Part shown: piece after piece, positions 56,021 to 64,000 of the stretch
Numbering within the stretch: the first letter of the stretch is position 1
Layout of the letters: the number at the start of each line of letters is the position of its first letter
From: Plectosphaerella cucumerina
Taxonomy: Eukaryota; Ascomycota; Sordariomycetes; Glomerellales; Plectosphaerellaceae
Direction of reading: 5' to 3'
Length of the DNA: 64,000 nt
Assembly: GCA_020746995.1 (NCBI GenBank)
Contig: JAGPXD010000002.1
Coordinates: 496,001 to 560,000 of the forward strand
Notes under the pieces: generated by a model
Databases searched by the model: none
Seen by the model: the letters and a program-made list of their open reading frames with translations, nothing else
What the model was told of the DNA's origin: nothing
Made by a program: the position numbers and the translations under genes

Positions 56021-56942
56021 GTTGTGTCTCATCATGCACGAGCGCAGCAACTCCGACGGCAGTTCTGCCACCCAGGCGACGGACGACATGACCATCGTCG
56101 ACATTCTCACCGATCTCCAGACCCGCGTCAAAGAGGGCACCATAAGCGGCAACCAGCTCCTTACCTATATCGAGGAAAACGTCGCCGAATGGATCGAGGC
56201 AGCCAAGACCGAGGTCAAGACATCCACCGGCAAGCATGCCCACACCGACCAATACTCCCTATTCAACAACTTCCTTCTTCAGAGATTCATCGTCACTCTG
56301 GTTGACACCAACAAAAGCATGACGCAGGAGCAGCTCGCCGTGATTCGCGGTGGCCCCATCTCCTACAACGGTGAACCTTGGTGTGTCCTTGGTTGGAAGG
56401 GCCGAGGAATTTTCCTCCCGATGCTGGGTGCACCCCTTGTCTACGACTTTATCGTCCAGTCAATTCTCAACACCAAGGCTCAGTTCGCCTGGACCCTTCG
56501 AGATATCCGCCACTTTTTCCAGGTCACCGATGTCCTTTCGACATTCCAAATCGACGCAGCCGCTGTCTACTACGACCGCAAGGTCGGTGGACCTTGCAAG
56601 ACGAATGTCTTTCTCAGCGTCGAGCAGCAGGGTAGACTGTTCGCGGCTATCGACGCCAAATGCCGCGTGGGTGCCGACGATGAAGTCACTCACGATGACA
56701 TCGTTGGTCGGATCTGTGCCATCGCGGAGCTATACGGCAAGGACTACGAATGGGAGCGTGTGTTCACCCGCTCTTCCGAAGACATCGTCGCTTGTGGCAC
56801 CGAGATCATGAACGATGATGAGGCCCTCGAGGCGGTCCTTGGCCCCCAGGAAGACTGGTACTTCGGCGATGCTGAGGCATTCGAGAATGCTAGGCACTCG
56901 CCTGCTGCAACAGAGATCGACCTCGGCCCGCCGGGCGTTTGA
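56001..56942 (+). CDS. Paralogue B: unknown helical protein, 313 aa
   Basis: An open frame from ATG 56001 (or ATG 56034, MHERSNSDGSSATQA) to TGA 56942. It has no signal peptide, no membrane anchor and few cysteines. The composition is mostly helical with an acidic C-terminus. Motifs shared with paralogue A: D-ILTDLQ near the start (MTIVDILTDLQTRVKEGTIS), WCVLGWKGRGIFLPML, FAWTLRDIRHFFQ, TNVFLSVEQQGRLFAAIDAK, YEWERVFTRSSEDIV and DEALEAVLGPQEDW. Identity by eye is roughly 30 percent. I do not recognise the family and assign no function. The remnant of another block directly upstream suggests that this is a shortened copy, or that the real start lies in a broken 5' part. Confidence 0.6.
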   Translation: MASRAASLCLIMHERSNSDGSSATQATDDMTIVDILTDLQTRVKEGTISGNQLLTYIEENVAEWIEAAKTEVKTSTGKHAHTDQYSLFNNFLLQRFIVTLVDTNKSMTQEQLAVIRGGPISYNGEPWCVLGWKGRGIFLPMLGAPLVYDFIVQSILNTKAQFAWTLRDIRHFFQVTDVLSTFQIDAAAVYYDRKVGGPCKTNVFLSVEQQGRLFAAIDAKCRVGADDEVTHDDIVGRICAIAELYGKDYEWERVFTRSSEDIVACGTEIMNDDEALEAVLGPQEDWYFGDAEAFENARHSPAATEIDLGPPGV

Positions 56943-58187
56943 GCTGCTGTCTGGACCACAACAATGGGAACTACAGGCATAGGAGTTTACACGGCTGAAG
57001 CGACGGAGTTGCGGCGCACTGGAAGATACCCTGGTTTGCTTTTGGGGCTGGTCATGTACATACATTTGCTTTCCCTGGTGAAGCCGGCTGGTCTCACGTC
57101 CCTGGCTTTACCGCCATCGATGGCATTCTGACCACCGCTTGGGAGATGAAATACACACTTTTGCGATGATTTGTTTCTCCTCCTTCTCGTGTCTGATCGT
57201 CTGATTATGGTCCCCTGCTGCCGCCGGCCTTGATGCGGGTTCAGTACATCGCCCGGCCAGCAAGCAATCCGTTGCTTGCCTCACCATCACGCTATCGTCC
57301 TAGCCCCGCCGGAGAATATGGCGGCGGTAAAGCGTTTTTGTCTGGAGTGCCTCCAAGGGTTGGACGACAATAGTGAGTCTCGCGAGTCGTCGATTACCTA
57401 CATGAAAGACCACACTCCCCAACTACGGCAATAGTCTCTGGTTCATGTCGAACAAACTAGCTTGTAGATCTTCATAGTAAGTTCTTGTATCTATCTACCT
57501 TCACAAGTAATCTGTTGTTACAGTCTACCTACGCCACGAGCTGAACATCGAGGCCAGTCCATCCACAGAGCTGATCATCCACACAGGCGGTCGATCGGCG
57601 GATCACGAGAGCCATTCCGCACGGCACTTCCGTTGATGTAGAATAGTCTGGTACTGCGTGTCAACTATGTCAACTTGAAGAGACCGAGCGTCGTGGGATC
57701 GCCTGGGTGCAGCTTCTTCAGGTTGGCACGAAAGGGTTGTTCATGCAGGAAGGACTCAAGTCTCGAGGTTGGACAGATTCGCACCTTCCACATCAACATC
57801 GGCCATCCGTTCCATCAGGTTGGGCGGGTAGGCACGCGTTTTTCCGCCTCTGGAAACATACCGCAGGACTTTGACTTGTCAATGACGATGCCCATCATGC
57901 AGCTGAAAGTCTCGTGCCACTTGACGGGGAAGGCCCTTCTGAGGACACGATTTGGCAAGCACCACTGGTGAAGGCCCAAACAAGCACACACGAGGACATG
58001 TGCTTCTTGTTTCATCCACCCTACTCACTTCATATACATTCATCAACGCGGCACCATCATCGTCTGCCACCCACAAAACGACGACCAAGAACGCAGTGTG
58101 TAATTGGTCATCCACAATCCAGAGGGGCACACACCTCGAAACCCTCTACTGGCAGCCGGCCGAAAGTCCGTCGGTGTCCCGATCACC
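56943..58187. other. Spacer between paralogue B and the nuclease-like gene
   Basis: No intact gene. A short protein-like stretch (frame of 57674: GIAWVQLLQVGTKGLFMQEG, interrupted by a TGA) may be another relic. It is too short to classify. Confidence 0.4.
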
Positions 58188-60498
58188 ATGGAAGGCCTGC
58201 ACCGTTGCGAGAAGTGCTTGATTCTTCTTCCCCTGCGACCAAGCCTTCATTCACGACACGGCCTCCCAAAGCCGTCTGTTCACAAGAGCTCTGGCAATGC
58301 CTGCGGCTGGCCGATCGGGGTCACGGCGACGTCCTCGGAGATCGCCAAACACCAGGATAGCTGCCTCGGTCTACCACCACCTCGCGACAAATACGACACG
58401 CTTGTCTGCCCAAAGTGTTCACTGCCAGGCCTCGACTGGGACACGTTCGGATTTCACGTCAACAAGTGCCAGGATGACCGTCGCAAGGCGGTCCAGAACC
58501 TCTCCGAGAACATGTTGACCCCCGACAAGACAGCCGCTTACGCACCCTGCAGCGGATGCGGTCATATTCTCACCAAGGTAGTCCTGGCAGAGACGCACAT
58601 TTGCGATGTCACAGGCGACCCCAGGTGGTTCCCAGTCCCCGGCCCTCTGCCCGACTGCACCCAACCACTTCTCACGTGGTATCGCGCCAACAGCATGGGA
58701 TATGGCGGCAACACCGTCGCCGGTGCGTACCCTGGGCAAGAAATCCCCAAAGAGGTCGCCGAGGGAAGTTACTGGTTGCCATATACCACACAGGAGCCGT
58801 ACAATGCCCCGGTATTCAAGCTCATGGCCCGCATCCATGATATCAAAAAATACCTCCGAATCCTTCCAGGTCCGGTACCGCCCCCCCGCCCCCTCGCCAC
58901 AGTAACGACCGGCCTGAAAGGCAAGGACAAGGCCGAATACCTGCCTGCCAACGAAGATTCGAAGGGGGGTGGAGATGGGATCGGAGACGGAGACCCTGAC
59001 GGAAACGCGTATGGAGACCTGGTCAACGACCCAGACGATCATCTAGGGCTCGGTGTCGAAGCGCACCTGCGCCCATGTCTTGACCTGGATTTCTACTCGG
59101 ACTCGGACGAAGAAGACGAGGACAACATCGATGAAGACGAGGACCGCGATGGTGACGACAAGGACGACGAAGGGGACTCGGACGTAGAAACAGACCCGAC
59201 CTCCAAGTATGCTCGTGCTGTCAACCAGGCCACACGCCTCCGCCATCAGATCCACAACCATCTGGTCACATTGCAAGATGTAAGAGATCGCTCCGTGCCC
59301 ATCATTACTCTCCAGCTAACCGTCCAGGACACCAATGCGAAACTCGCGTACCTAGAACAGGCCATCCTCGACGCCCGCAAGTCCTGCAACCGGCGGTACC
59401 TTATTCTGTACGACATTTCGTTTGACAAGATCGAAACTGGTCCCTGCCCCGGATTCTCATGGAAGTACGGCCATTTCCCGTGCCCATTTAATGTTCAGGA
59501 GGTCAACATGAGAACCGGATACATGGTCCTGGCGCGGGGCGGTCCAAACACCTATGGCGCCAACTGCACCTTGTTGTTCCGACCCAACTGTGCCGATTGC
59601 GCCGCGCTCTCCCTCGCCTACCGCAACTGGGTCCGAGCCTCAAAGTTCGATTCGTCTGGACGCCGCCTCTGCTGGGTGTTGGGATGCATGAAGGAGGCAG
59701 TGAACGGCGGATACTGCAGCGGCCATCGAGATGAGATGCATGCCACCGTGGTCACACGCAAAGCCAGGCCGGGCCGCCCTGGCAAGACATCGTGGGACGG
59801 CAAAACACGACGTGGCGATCCTCTCGTCGTGCTCTCTCTCGATGACAACCTGGCGTTCCTTGACACGGTCCGTTCGGTGAAAGTACCCTATTTCGACGAG
59901 AAATGGTCCCACATCGCTGAGGCAGTCTTGGGCAGAGCTCGACCCGAGCCAGACAAACCCATCGTTTTCTTTGTGGACACCGAGAATACTATTGACGCGA
60001 ACGGAAAGAGACATCTCGTCGAGCTCGCTATCCTGAGTGCCTCCGGGCAGAAGCTCCTCGAGTACCGTGTTGACCACGGCGTGTCTATCAGTACTATTGC
60101 CAAGAAGGACATGTGGGAATATGCCCTCCGCATCTACAGCCGACGAAACGCCTCAGAGAAGACATCGGGCCTGTCTATCCTGCAGATCCGGCAGCAGCTC
60201 GCCTCGTTCGGGCTTGGCCGTGAAACCATCATTCTCGAATGGTCCCAAGGGTCGTTCGACACGGACAGTCTGAGGAAGACCTTCGGGTCGGATCTGTTCC
60301 CGGGCGCGGGAACATCGCTCATCGGCCCGTGGAAGGCCCTCGGCCACCGTGGCCGAGTCGCCCTGCAGCTCATTTACCCCAACTTCTTCCCCCAACGACG
60401 AAGAGGCTCCGGCCCATCGCGCGCTTCCAGACACAATCAAGGCGTTCAGGATGACAGAGCTTCTCCTGCGTTCTTACTTCCTTGATGGCAAAGCGTGA
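58188..60498 (+). CDS. Gene C: zinc-binding protein with DEDDh exonuclease-like domain, frameshifted near its end
   Basis: The start ATG 58188 (context ATCACCATGG; MEGLHRCEKC) is preferred over 58104. Three Cys/His clusters lie at the N-terminus: C7/C10/H55/C59, C74/C77/H90/C94 and C121/C124/H137/C139. A long acidic tract follows (about 302-335), then a further CWVLGCMKEAVNGGYCSGH module. The last 190 residues look like a 3'-5' exonuclease fold: FVDTENT (D597, E599) with VELAILSASGQKLLEYRVDH, then TIILEWSQGSFDTDSLRKTF (D691). The expected His..Asp motif is missing from this frame, which ends at 60485. It is present one frame over (CAT 60415, GAC 60430: AHRALPDTIKAFRMTELLLR), ending at 60498. 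The switch falls in the C5 run 60389-60393, where one C fewer would join them. AATAAA at 60568 may be the polyadenylation signal. Function unproven. Confidence 0.65.
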
Positions 60499-60567
60499 TG
60501 GCAGGATAAGGTCGGTGGTGACGTTGCCTGATTGCGGACAATTCAGCAAATGAAGTTGTTAAGAAAC

Positions 60568-60573
60568 AATAAA
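60568..60573 (+). promoter_or_regulatory. Possible polyadenylation signal of gene C
   Basis: AATAAA about 70 nt past the restored stop codon at 60498. Confidence 0.4.
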
Positions 60574-60769
60574 AGATGGACATTGTCATTGCATTTAATC
60601 ACGGAAGACTTTTGTCTACATGTGTGCGAATTCAGTCTTCAAGCAGCCCGACAAATAAATAGAACAGCCTCCAGGAGTTCGTTGTTCTAGCCACCCTTGA
60701 TTGAGAGCCGGTTGAGTGACTTACGACAAGTCTCGGGTGACAGATTGTTTCCTTCAATCGTCTGTACCG

Positions 60770-60837
60770 AGAGATGAACTACGTCCCTGGATCGATCACA
60801 TCTCTGGATCGATCACGTCTCTGAGTCGACCGAGTGC
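60770..60837. repeat. 17-bp degenerate minisatellite, about four units
   Basis: CTGGATCGATCACATCT (60787) and CTGGATCGATCACGTCT (60804) differ by one base. Diverged units flank them at 60770 and 60821. The period is the same 17 bp as the arrays at 27.8 and 53.5 kb. Confidence 0.7.
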
Positions 60838-60881
60838 GTGGTTGAATCGTCTCTTCCTGGGCCTGACCTAGTGCCTACACC

Positions 60882-60903
60882 GGGGGGGGGGGGGGGGGGG
60901 GGG
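60882..60903. repeat. 22-nt G homopolymer
   Basis: An uninterrupted run of 22 G on the plus strand, able to form a G-quadruplex. Its exact length is likely to be unreliable in an assembly. Confidence 0.9.
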
Positions 60904-61390
60904 TGATGTTCCAGAGGCGTCTGGTCCTGACACAGGGTCTATGGGGGTTCCTGGCTGCTGCAGGGGATGATCCTGAGATGGTTGCTTAAGTGCTGTTGAT
61001 TGGTCTGACTGACCGGGGTTGGGATGATCACCGAGTCCTTGCTCGGCTGGGGTCGACACTTGGCTACTGTCTCCGTTTGGAGACGCTGGGCGATGACGGC
61101 GTGAGCTGACTGACCTGACTGGTGACGAGATGGGATCTGACGATGACAAGGGTTTCTGGCAGTCCTCCTGACTGCTGTGACTGAGGGAATGCTGGGCCGA
61201 CGTCGACTCTGACGTTGGCTGGTCGTGATGGTTCGAAGGTAGCCTAAGAGGTCTTGTGTATCTCTAAACATTAGTATCCTCTTCCTCGGGATTTCTCTTG
61301 CAATACGGAAAGACCTAGTTCATTCTATTCCACGTAATTCCGCATCGCAGCTGGTCATACGGGCCTTGCGTCATGAAGCCATTGGGCAGG

Positions 61391-62890
61391 CTAGGCATAC
61401 TCCTTACTGCTGCTGTTGTCCACACGATTCTTCTCGACCCGCGCCTCTACCATCTTGTACATAATGGTGCGGGCAGGATACTGCTGCCCAAATCGCTCCC
61501 TCAATGCTTGTATTGCCGTTTGCACTGGGACGCCGAGGTCCGTCTGTCTCTGAACCTCTTTCTAGAAGAACCAGCGGTAGTTAAACCAGGTTCTGCCGCT
61601 AGAGCCCTGGCGCCATGTCGGGCATTACCGGTACTCGAGGGCGGCCACAGGGGGCTGGCCCCGGATTCCTTCGGACCATTCTTTCCAGGCGTCTTCGAGT
61701 GAGTCTGGGAAGTCCATCATGACGTAAATTGGGCGCAAGACGCCCCCTTGACACACCCGCCAGTATGTTGAAAAGTCCGTCCCATCTGGTGTAAGTATGC
61801 TGACATCTTGGTGTCCAATGACAGGACGAATAACCCCAACTGCTCTAACTCGCCACATTTCTCCGACAGGAGGGGCATACGAGAGGGGGGGGGAATGCGA
61901 ACATGAACATCCTTCGGAAAGCCGGTCATATTTGGCGTACCGGCGGTGCTTTGGGCGTTTCCGATGCTGTCCTTCGGGCCAATCTCTGCTGATGGGAAAA
62001 TGTGCTTCTTCAGACTGTCCCTTACCCATTGGCGGACGTCGATGGGCTTTGCTTGCTTCAAGAAAATCTGCTGGCCATCCGTATCCGTGAGGAAAACCCC
62101 AGTAAACCCGTGGGCGGGGGTGGGGGCGAGGACACCAGGCGAGAAAAAGACCTGGGGATTATCCGAACTCCCCAAAAGTGTGGTTTTTCTTGGCTGAAGC
62201 GCCCCAAATGTAACTTGTGTAGGACGGGGAGGTATGAATCGTTGGCTCCGTCGGAACGAAACCGGCATAACGACGAACGCGAGCAGCGTCGGCGCGATAG
62301 AAGGCAACACCTTGCGTACCGCCCGGGCATGGACCTACGCTTATCCCCGGAAACATAGCAGCGGCGAGCTTGGTCGTGAAGATGGTGAAATCTTCCTGGG
62401 AGCCTGGCTCCGTTGCTGCAAACCACGGGACGCAGTGTGACTCCCCGTCCGGGTCAACGAGGAGAAACTTGTGGGCATTGCCCTTGATGAAAGTTGGAAC
62501 AGCGAACGTTACATCGGTGTTGAATAGGTTCTGATTGTTGGCTGGCGAGAATTCGACAAAGTCTTCGAGATGGGCGAGAATATCATTCCTCACCCCGAAT
62601 ATACCCGTCCTCCAGCGGATAAGAAACGAGTCCGTCATCTCCTTGGTCAACTTTCTGACTTCCGATTGTTGTTGATGTAAATTGAGGACATGTTGACGGC
62701 CGAGATGGTCGACTAGGCTAATAGATTCGATTTCAGTTGGCAGCGAGAGTTCTCCGGGCTTCCAGAGGTGGGTGTTTGCAGCCAACTGGAAACGGAATTC
62801 TGAGCGGCAAGGCTTTGAGTTGTCAAGACCACAATCCACATTGAAATAGACGGCAGTACGAGTCCAGGACCGAGGTCAGTCGCCCAGCGG
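61391..62890 (-). pseudogene. Gene D: decayed gene of unknown family, two frameshifts and two in-frame stops
   Basis: The minus strand reads as protein from about 62890 (TAVYFNVDCGLDNSKPCRSE) through ITDVTF-like text (NLFNTDVTFAVPTFIKGNAH, KFLLVDPDGESHCVPWFAAT, then YTSYIWGASAKKNHTF). At the G4 run (plus 62170-62173) the frame moves by one base and continues SSDNPQVFFSPGVLAPTPAH and DGQQIFLKQAKPIDVRQWVR. At the C9 run (plus 61885-61893) it moves back and continues APPVGEMWRVRAVGVIRPVI and YVMMDFPDSLEDAWKEWSEG. A TAA at 61625-61627 and a TAG at 61562-61564 interrupt the same frame, which then runs on as KEVQRQTDLGVPVQTAIQAL to a stop at 61391. No ATG start is evident. I do not recognise the family. 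Confidence 0.55.
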
Positions 62891-63511
62891 AGAGGGCCAA
62901 TGCACAAGAGGTATGTCGATATAGCTCGTCTGAAGCTTTGATAGGACGTGGACGGTGTTAGCACGAATCATCATTTATAACGGTTTGATGAACTGGATGT
63001 GTTGATGAACTAGATGGGTCGATTTGTCGTTGAACCTGATATGCAGCGTCAAGCACTCGGATCTCAGGGGCCGAGGGTGCAGAATGACAGGGGTTCTGGG
63101 TGCTGCGTCATTTCGTCCGGGTACCTGTTCTGAGACACGTGCCTCCCAGCGTGGCGTCTGATAGGGCAATGCAGACTGAGGGGCAGCAGGGAGCTTCTGC
63201 TTTTTCGTAGCCGCGGTGGAGGCTGGACGGCGCCTGGTGGATCGGGCTAGACCGAACTGAACGCACCTGCCGCGGGTGCCCTCCGGCAACGTGCTACACG
63301 ACCTTCATCACCTCGCAGGAATCATCCCGTCAAGCTCTGCCAAGCACGTCCCGCCTCTTCTCTGGCACCTCCCCCGTAACACCGCGACAAATCTGTCGAC
63401 ACACTTCGAAGATTGGCAGCGTGCCATTCGAAATCAATACCCGATACTCGCTCTCGTACCGCGACTGCCCGACATCAACAAACATCCGACAATCTCCCTC
63501 GCACAGCCACC
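62891..63511. other. Right border of the accessory island and promoter of the SPX gene
   Basis: No coding frame was recognised. TTGATGAACT-like short repeats lie at 62980-63015. A CACGTG motif is at 63136. Confidence 0.5.
63136..63141. promoter_or_regulatory. CACGTG motif, candidate Pho4/NUC-1 site
   Basis: A palindromic CACGTG E-box about 370 bp upstream of the SPX gene start. CACGTG is the core site of the phosphate-starvation factor Pho4 (NUC-1 in Neurospora). Yeast VTC genes are PHO-controlled. Other bHLH factors also bind this hexamer. Confidence 0.4.
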
Positions 63512-64000
63512 ATGCGCTTCGGCAAGACTCTTCGCGAGTCGACCTACCAGCCATGGAAGGACAAGTACATCGACTACGCCAAGCTCAAGTCGCTCCTCCG
63601 TGAGGACAAGTACGATGACGACGAGCCGTGGACCGAGGAGGACGAGAGTCGCTTCTGTGACGAGATCTTCAACGTCCAGCTGGAAAAGGTCGCCGCCTTC
63701 CAAGAACACACGGTCGATTTGCTCCGTGAGCGGACCGACGCCGCCTTCGATAACCTGAAAGAGATGGTTCCCGAGGACGGCAAGTCCAAGAGCGACGTGC
63801 CCGCCGAACGCTTCAAGGAGCTCGAGAAGGAGCTCGACGGCATCACAAACGAGATCACCGAGCTGAAGAAGTACAGCAACATCAACTATACCGCCTTTCT
63901 CAAGATCATCAAGAAGCACGACCGTAAGAGGGGCGGGCGCTACAAGGTCCGGCCCATGATGCAGCTCAGCCTGGCCCGCCGCCCCTTCAACTCGGAGCAG
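63512..64000 (+). CDS. SPX-domain protein, VTC2/VTC3-like, 5' part only
   Basis: The frame is open from ATG 63512 (context GCCACCATGC) to the window edge, 163 codons, so the gene is truncated by the window, not damaged. It begins MRFGKTLRESTYQPWKDKYI, then DYAKLKSLLRE, the SPX start typical of vacuolar transporter chaperones Vtc2/Vtc3. The middle forms long helices (LEKVAAFQEHTVDLLRERTD, then FKELEKELDGITNEITELKK). The basic helix INYTAFLKIIKKHDRK carries the lysines that bind inositol pyrophosphates and phosphate in SPX domains. VTC makes polyphosphate at the vacuolar membrane. The VTC and TM domains would lie beyond the window, so other SPX proteins remain possible. The CACGTG upstream fits phosphate control. 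Confidence 0.85.
   Translation, partial: MRFGKTLRESTYQPWKDKYIDYAKLKSLLREDKYDDDEPWTEEDESRFCDEIFNVQLEKVAAFQEHTVDLLRERTDAAFDNLKEMVPEDGKSKSDVPAERFKELEKELDGITNEITELKKYSNINYTAFLKIIKKHDRKRGGRYKVRPMMQLSLARRPFNSEQ

Larger units (their letters stand above)
60499..61390. other. Spacer with repeat and G-run between genes C and D
   Basis: Contains the 17-bp array and the G-run. The rest has irregular CTGACT/GGTCTGAC-rich sequence (60990-61220) with no coding features. Confidence 0.5.

Noticed and set aside
57675..57971. 98-codon plus-strand frame between B and C
   Set aside because: It starts at TTG, and a different frame over the same DNA looks more protein-like but is interrupted; neither can be called a gene.
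61373..61702. 109-codon plus-strand frame
   Set aside because: It is antisense to the C-terminal part of decayed gene D, whose minus-strand text is more protein-like.

Overview
The window looks like nuclear DNA of a filamentous ascomycete (Pezizomycotina), most likely a Sordariomycete. It carries a velvet regulator, a SNARE, an APC/C subunit, a eukaryotic ribosomal protein and a 2119-residue fungal glutamate synthase. Introns are short (48-188 nt) with GTRNGT donors, CTRAC-type branch sites and YAG acceptors. Coding DNA is GC-rich with strong GC3 bias, which makes long meaningless antisense frames common. The genus cannot be fixed from sequence alone.

Layout of the conserved part. 0.9-3.7 kb: PSP1-domain protein (+). 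5.2-6.6 kb: proline/serine-rich fungal protein (-). 8.2-10.0 kb: the velvet regulator veA (-), with an apparent frameshift in its C-terminal half. 10.0-18.1 kb: about 8 kb without a recognisable gene. 18.1-19.2 kb: seven-TM opsin/HSP30-like protein lacking the retinal lysine (-). 21.2-24.4 kb: ARMC8/Vid28-type GID subunit (-). 25.0 kb: intron-containing tRNA-Lys(UUU) (-). 25.4-26.5 kb: fast-evolving repeat protein with a Cys-rich tail (-). 27.8 kb: 17-bp minisatellite. 28.6-35.1 kb: NAD(P)H glutamate synthase (-). 35.1-42.6 kb: about 7.5 kb without a recognisable gene. 42.6-52.9 kb: a compact housekeeping run with APC15 (+), BET1 (-), a four-TM membrane protein (-), RPL15 (-), an unknown protein (-) and a Pho80/PREG-type cyclin (-).

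53.5-63.3 kb is an accessory island. It starts at a second 17-bp minisatellite and holds two diverged tandem paralogues of an unknown family. The first (A) is broken; the second (B) has an open frame. A zinc-binding protein with a DEDDh exonuclease-like domain (C) follows, its last motif displaced by one base in a C-run. Then come a third 17-bp array, a 22-nt G-run and a decayed gene on the minus strand (D) with two frameshifts and two in-frame stops. Beyond the island a VTC2/VTC3-like SPX protein starts at 63512 and runs off the window end, with a CACGTG motif upstream. The island therefore separates two phosphate-pathway genes, the Pho80-type cyclin and the VTC-type SPX protein.

Gene models were rebuilt by hand from splice signals, and in every intact multi-exon case the exon sum is divisible by three. 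Family assignments rest on recalled motifs, not on database searches.
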